Shown here one piece after another: positions 63,957-64,000 of a stretch of 64,000 bases of DNA. This DNA comes from Nocardioides conyzicola (lineage in GTDB: Bacteria > Actinomycetota > Actinomycetes > Propionibacteriales > Nocardioidaceae): positions 541,357 to 605,356 of the forward strand of contig NZ_BAABKM010000001.1 in assembly GCF_039543825.1 (NCBI RefSeq). Direction: 5' to 3'. A program made the position numbers and the translations under genes. The number at the start of each line of letters is the position of its first letter. Positions within the stretch are counted from its first letter, which is position 1. The notes beneath the pieces are model-generated. The model was given only the letters and a program-made list of their open reading frames with translations. It ran no database searches and was not told the origin of the DNA.

Positions 63957-64000
63957 CCACCGACACCCACCGGCACCGCAGAAAAAGGTCGCGAAGAATC

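Larger units (their letters stand above)
63508..64000. repeat. gene-free repeat region
   Basis: No gene is visible in the last 500 bp. A unit of about 150-165 bp recurs three times, starting near 63508, 63659 and 63825, each with GCTGCGGGTCCG (CCTGCGGGTCCG in the third) and GCCGATAGGCA followed by CGGGTACGG. Each unit also contains a GGTGGT-CGAG type palindromic element. Confidence 0.75.

Overview
The window is very GC-rich chromosomal DNA of an actinobacterium. The best fit is a Nocardioides-like member of the Propionibacteriales. Reasons: GTG starts and leaderless promoters are common, there are biotin-dependent acyl-CoA carboxylase genes with an epsilon subunit, bacterial PH-domain proteins, an LpdA-type quinone reductase, a DUF222/HNH endonuclease, and an HtaA-type haem island behind a DtxR/IdeR-type iron box. 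I saw no rRNA, tRNA, CRISPR array, phage or conjugation genes.

Layout. 0-8.4 kb: purK-purE behind an orphan winged-helix regulator; class III adenylate cyclase with a PH-domain protein; birA divergent from the acyl-CoA carboxylase beta and epsilon genes; a family 2 glycosyltransferase and a lipoprotein. 8.4-9.3 kb: a conserved hypothetical gene broken by one in-frame TAG. 9.3-17.9 kb: the most unusual region, an array of about 20 mostly very small genes (membrane proteins, lipoproteins and immunity-like proteins such as SUKH and WapI-type), each bounded by a copy of a roughly 45-55 bp imperfect hairpin repeat. At least 19 copies are recognisable and all point the same way, although the genes lie on both strands. 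Several genes carry their own leaderless promoter. This looks like an integron-like or otherwise recombination-built gene-cassette array without classical attC core sites. 17.9-19.2 kb: DUF222/HNH endonuclease.

19.4-31.8 kb: HEAT-GT4 fusion plus GT1 glycosyltransferase, response regulator with a long Pro/Ala/Gln linker, GH6 lipoprotein, drug-efflux MFS divergent from its TetR with a clear operator, Maf, GtrA, an NADP-binding oxidoreductase behind a SoxR-like promoter, an OFA-type MFS with a 33-aa partner, and acyl-CoA dehydrogenase. 31.9-39.1 kb: biotinylated acyl-CoA carboxylase alpha subunit, two PH-domain membrane proteins and pyruvate carboxylase; with birA and accD/accE these cover propionyl/acetyl-CoA carboxylation and anaplerosis. 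39.1-47.4 kb: XRE-cupin regulator divergent from a BenE transporter, GAF histidine kinase, two SpoIID-domain proteins, quinone reductase and dihydrolipoamide dehydrogenase.

47.5-53.9 kb: gamma-glutamylcyclotransferase-like protein, a DUF559-type nuclease gene bracketed by identical palindromes, VOC protein, purine nucleoside phosphorylase, and a TetR / quinone oxidoreductase / sulfotransferase / TetR group. 53.9-62.0 kb: haem acquisition and degradation, with hmuTUV plus three exported haem-uptake-type proteins on one strand and haem oxygenase on the other. 62.1-63.5 kb: MerR regulator and aldo/keto reductase with matching MerR-type promoters. 63.5-64.0 kb: non-coding tandem and palindromic repeats.
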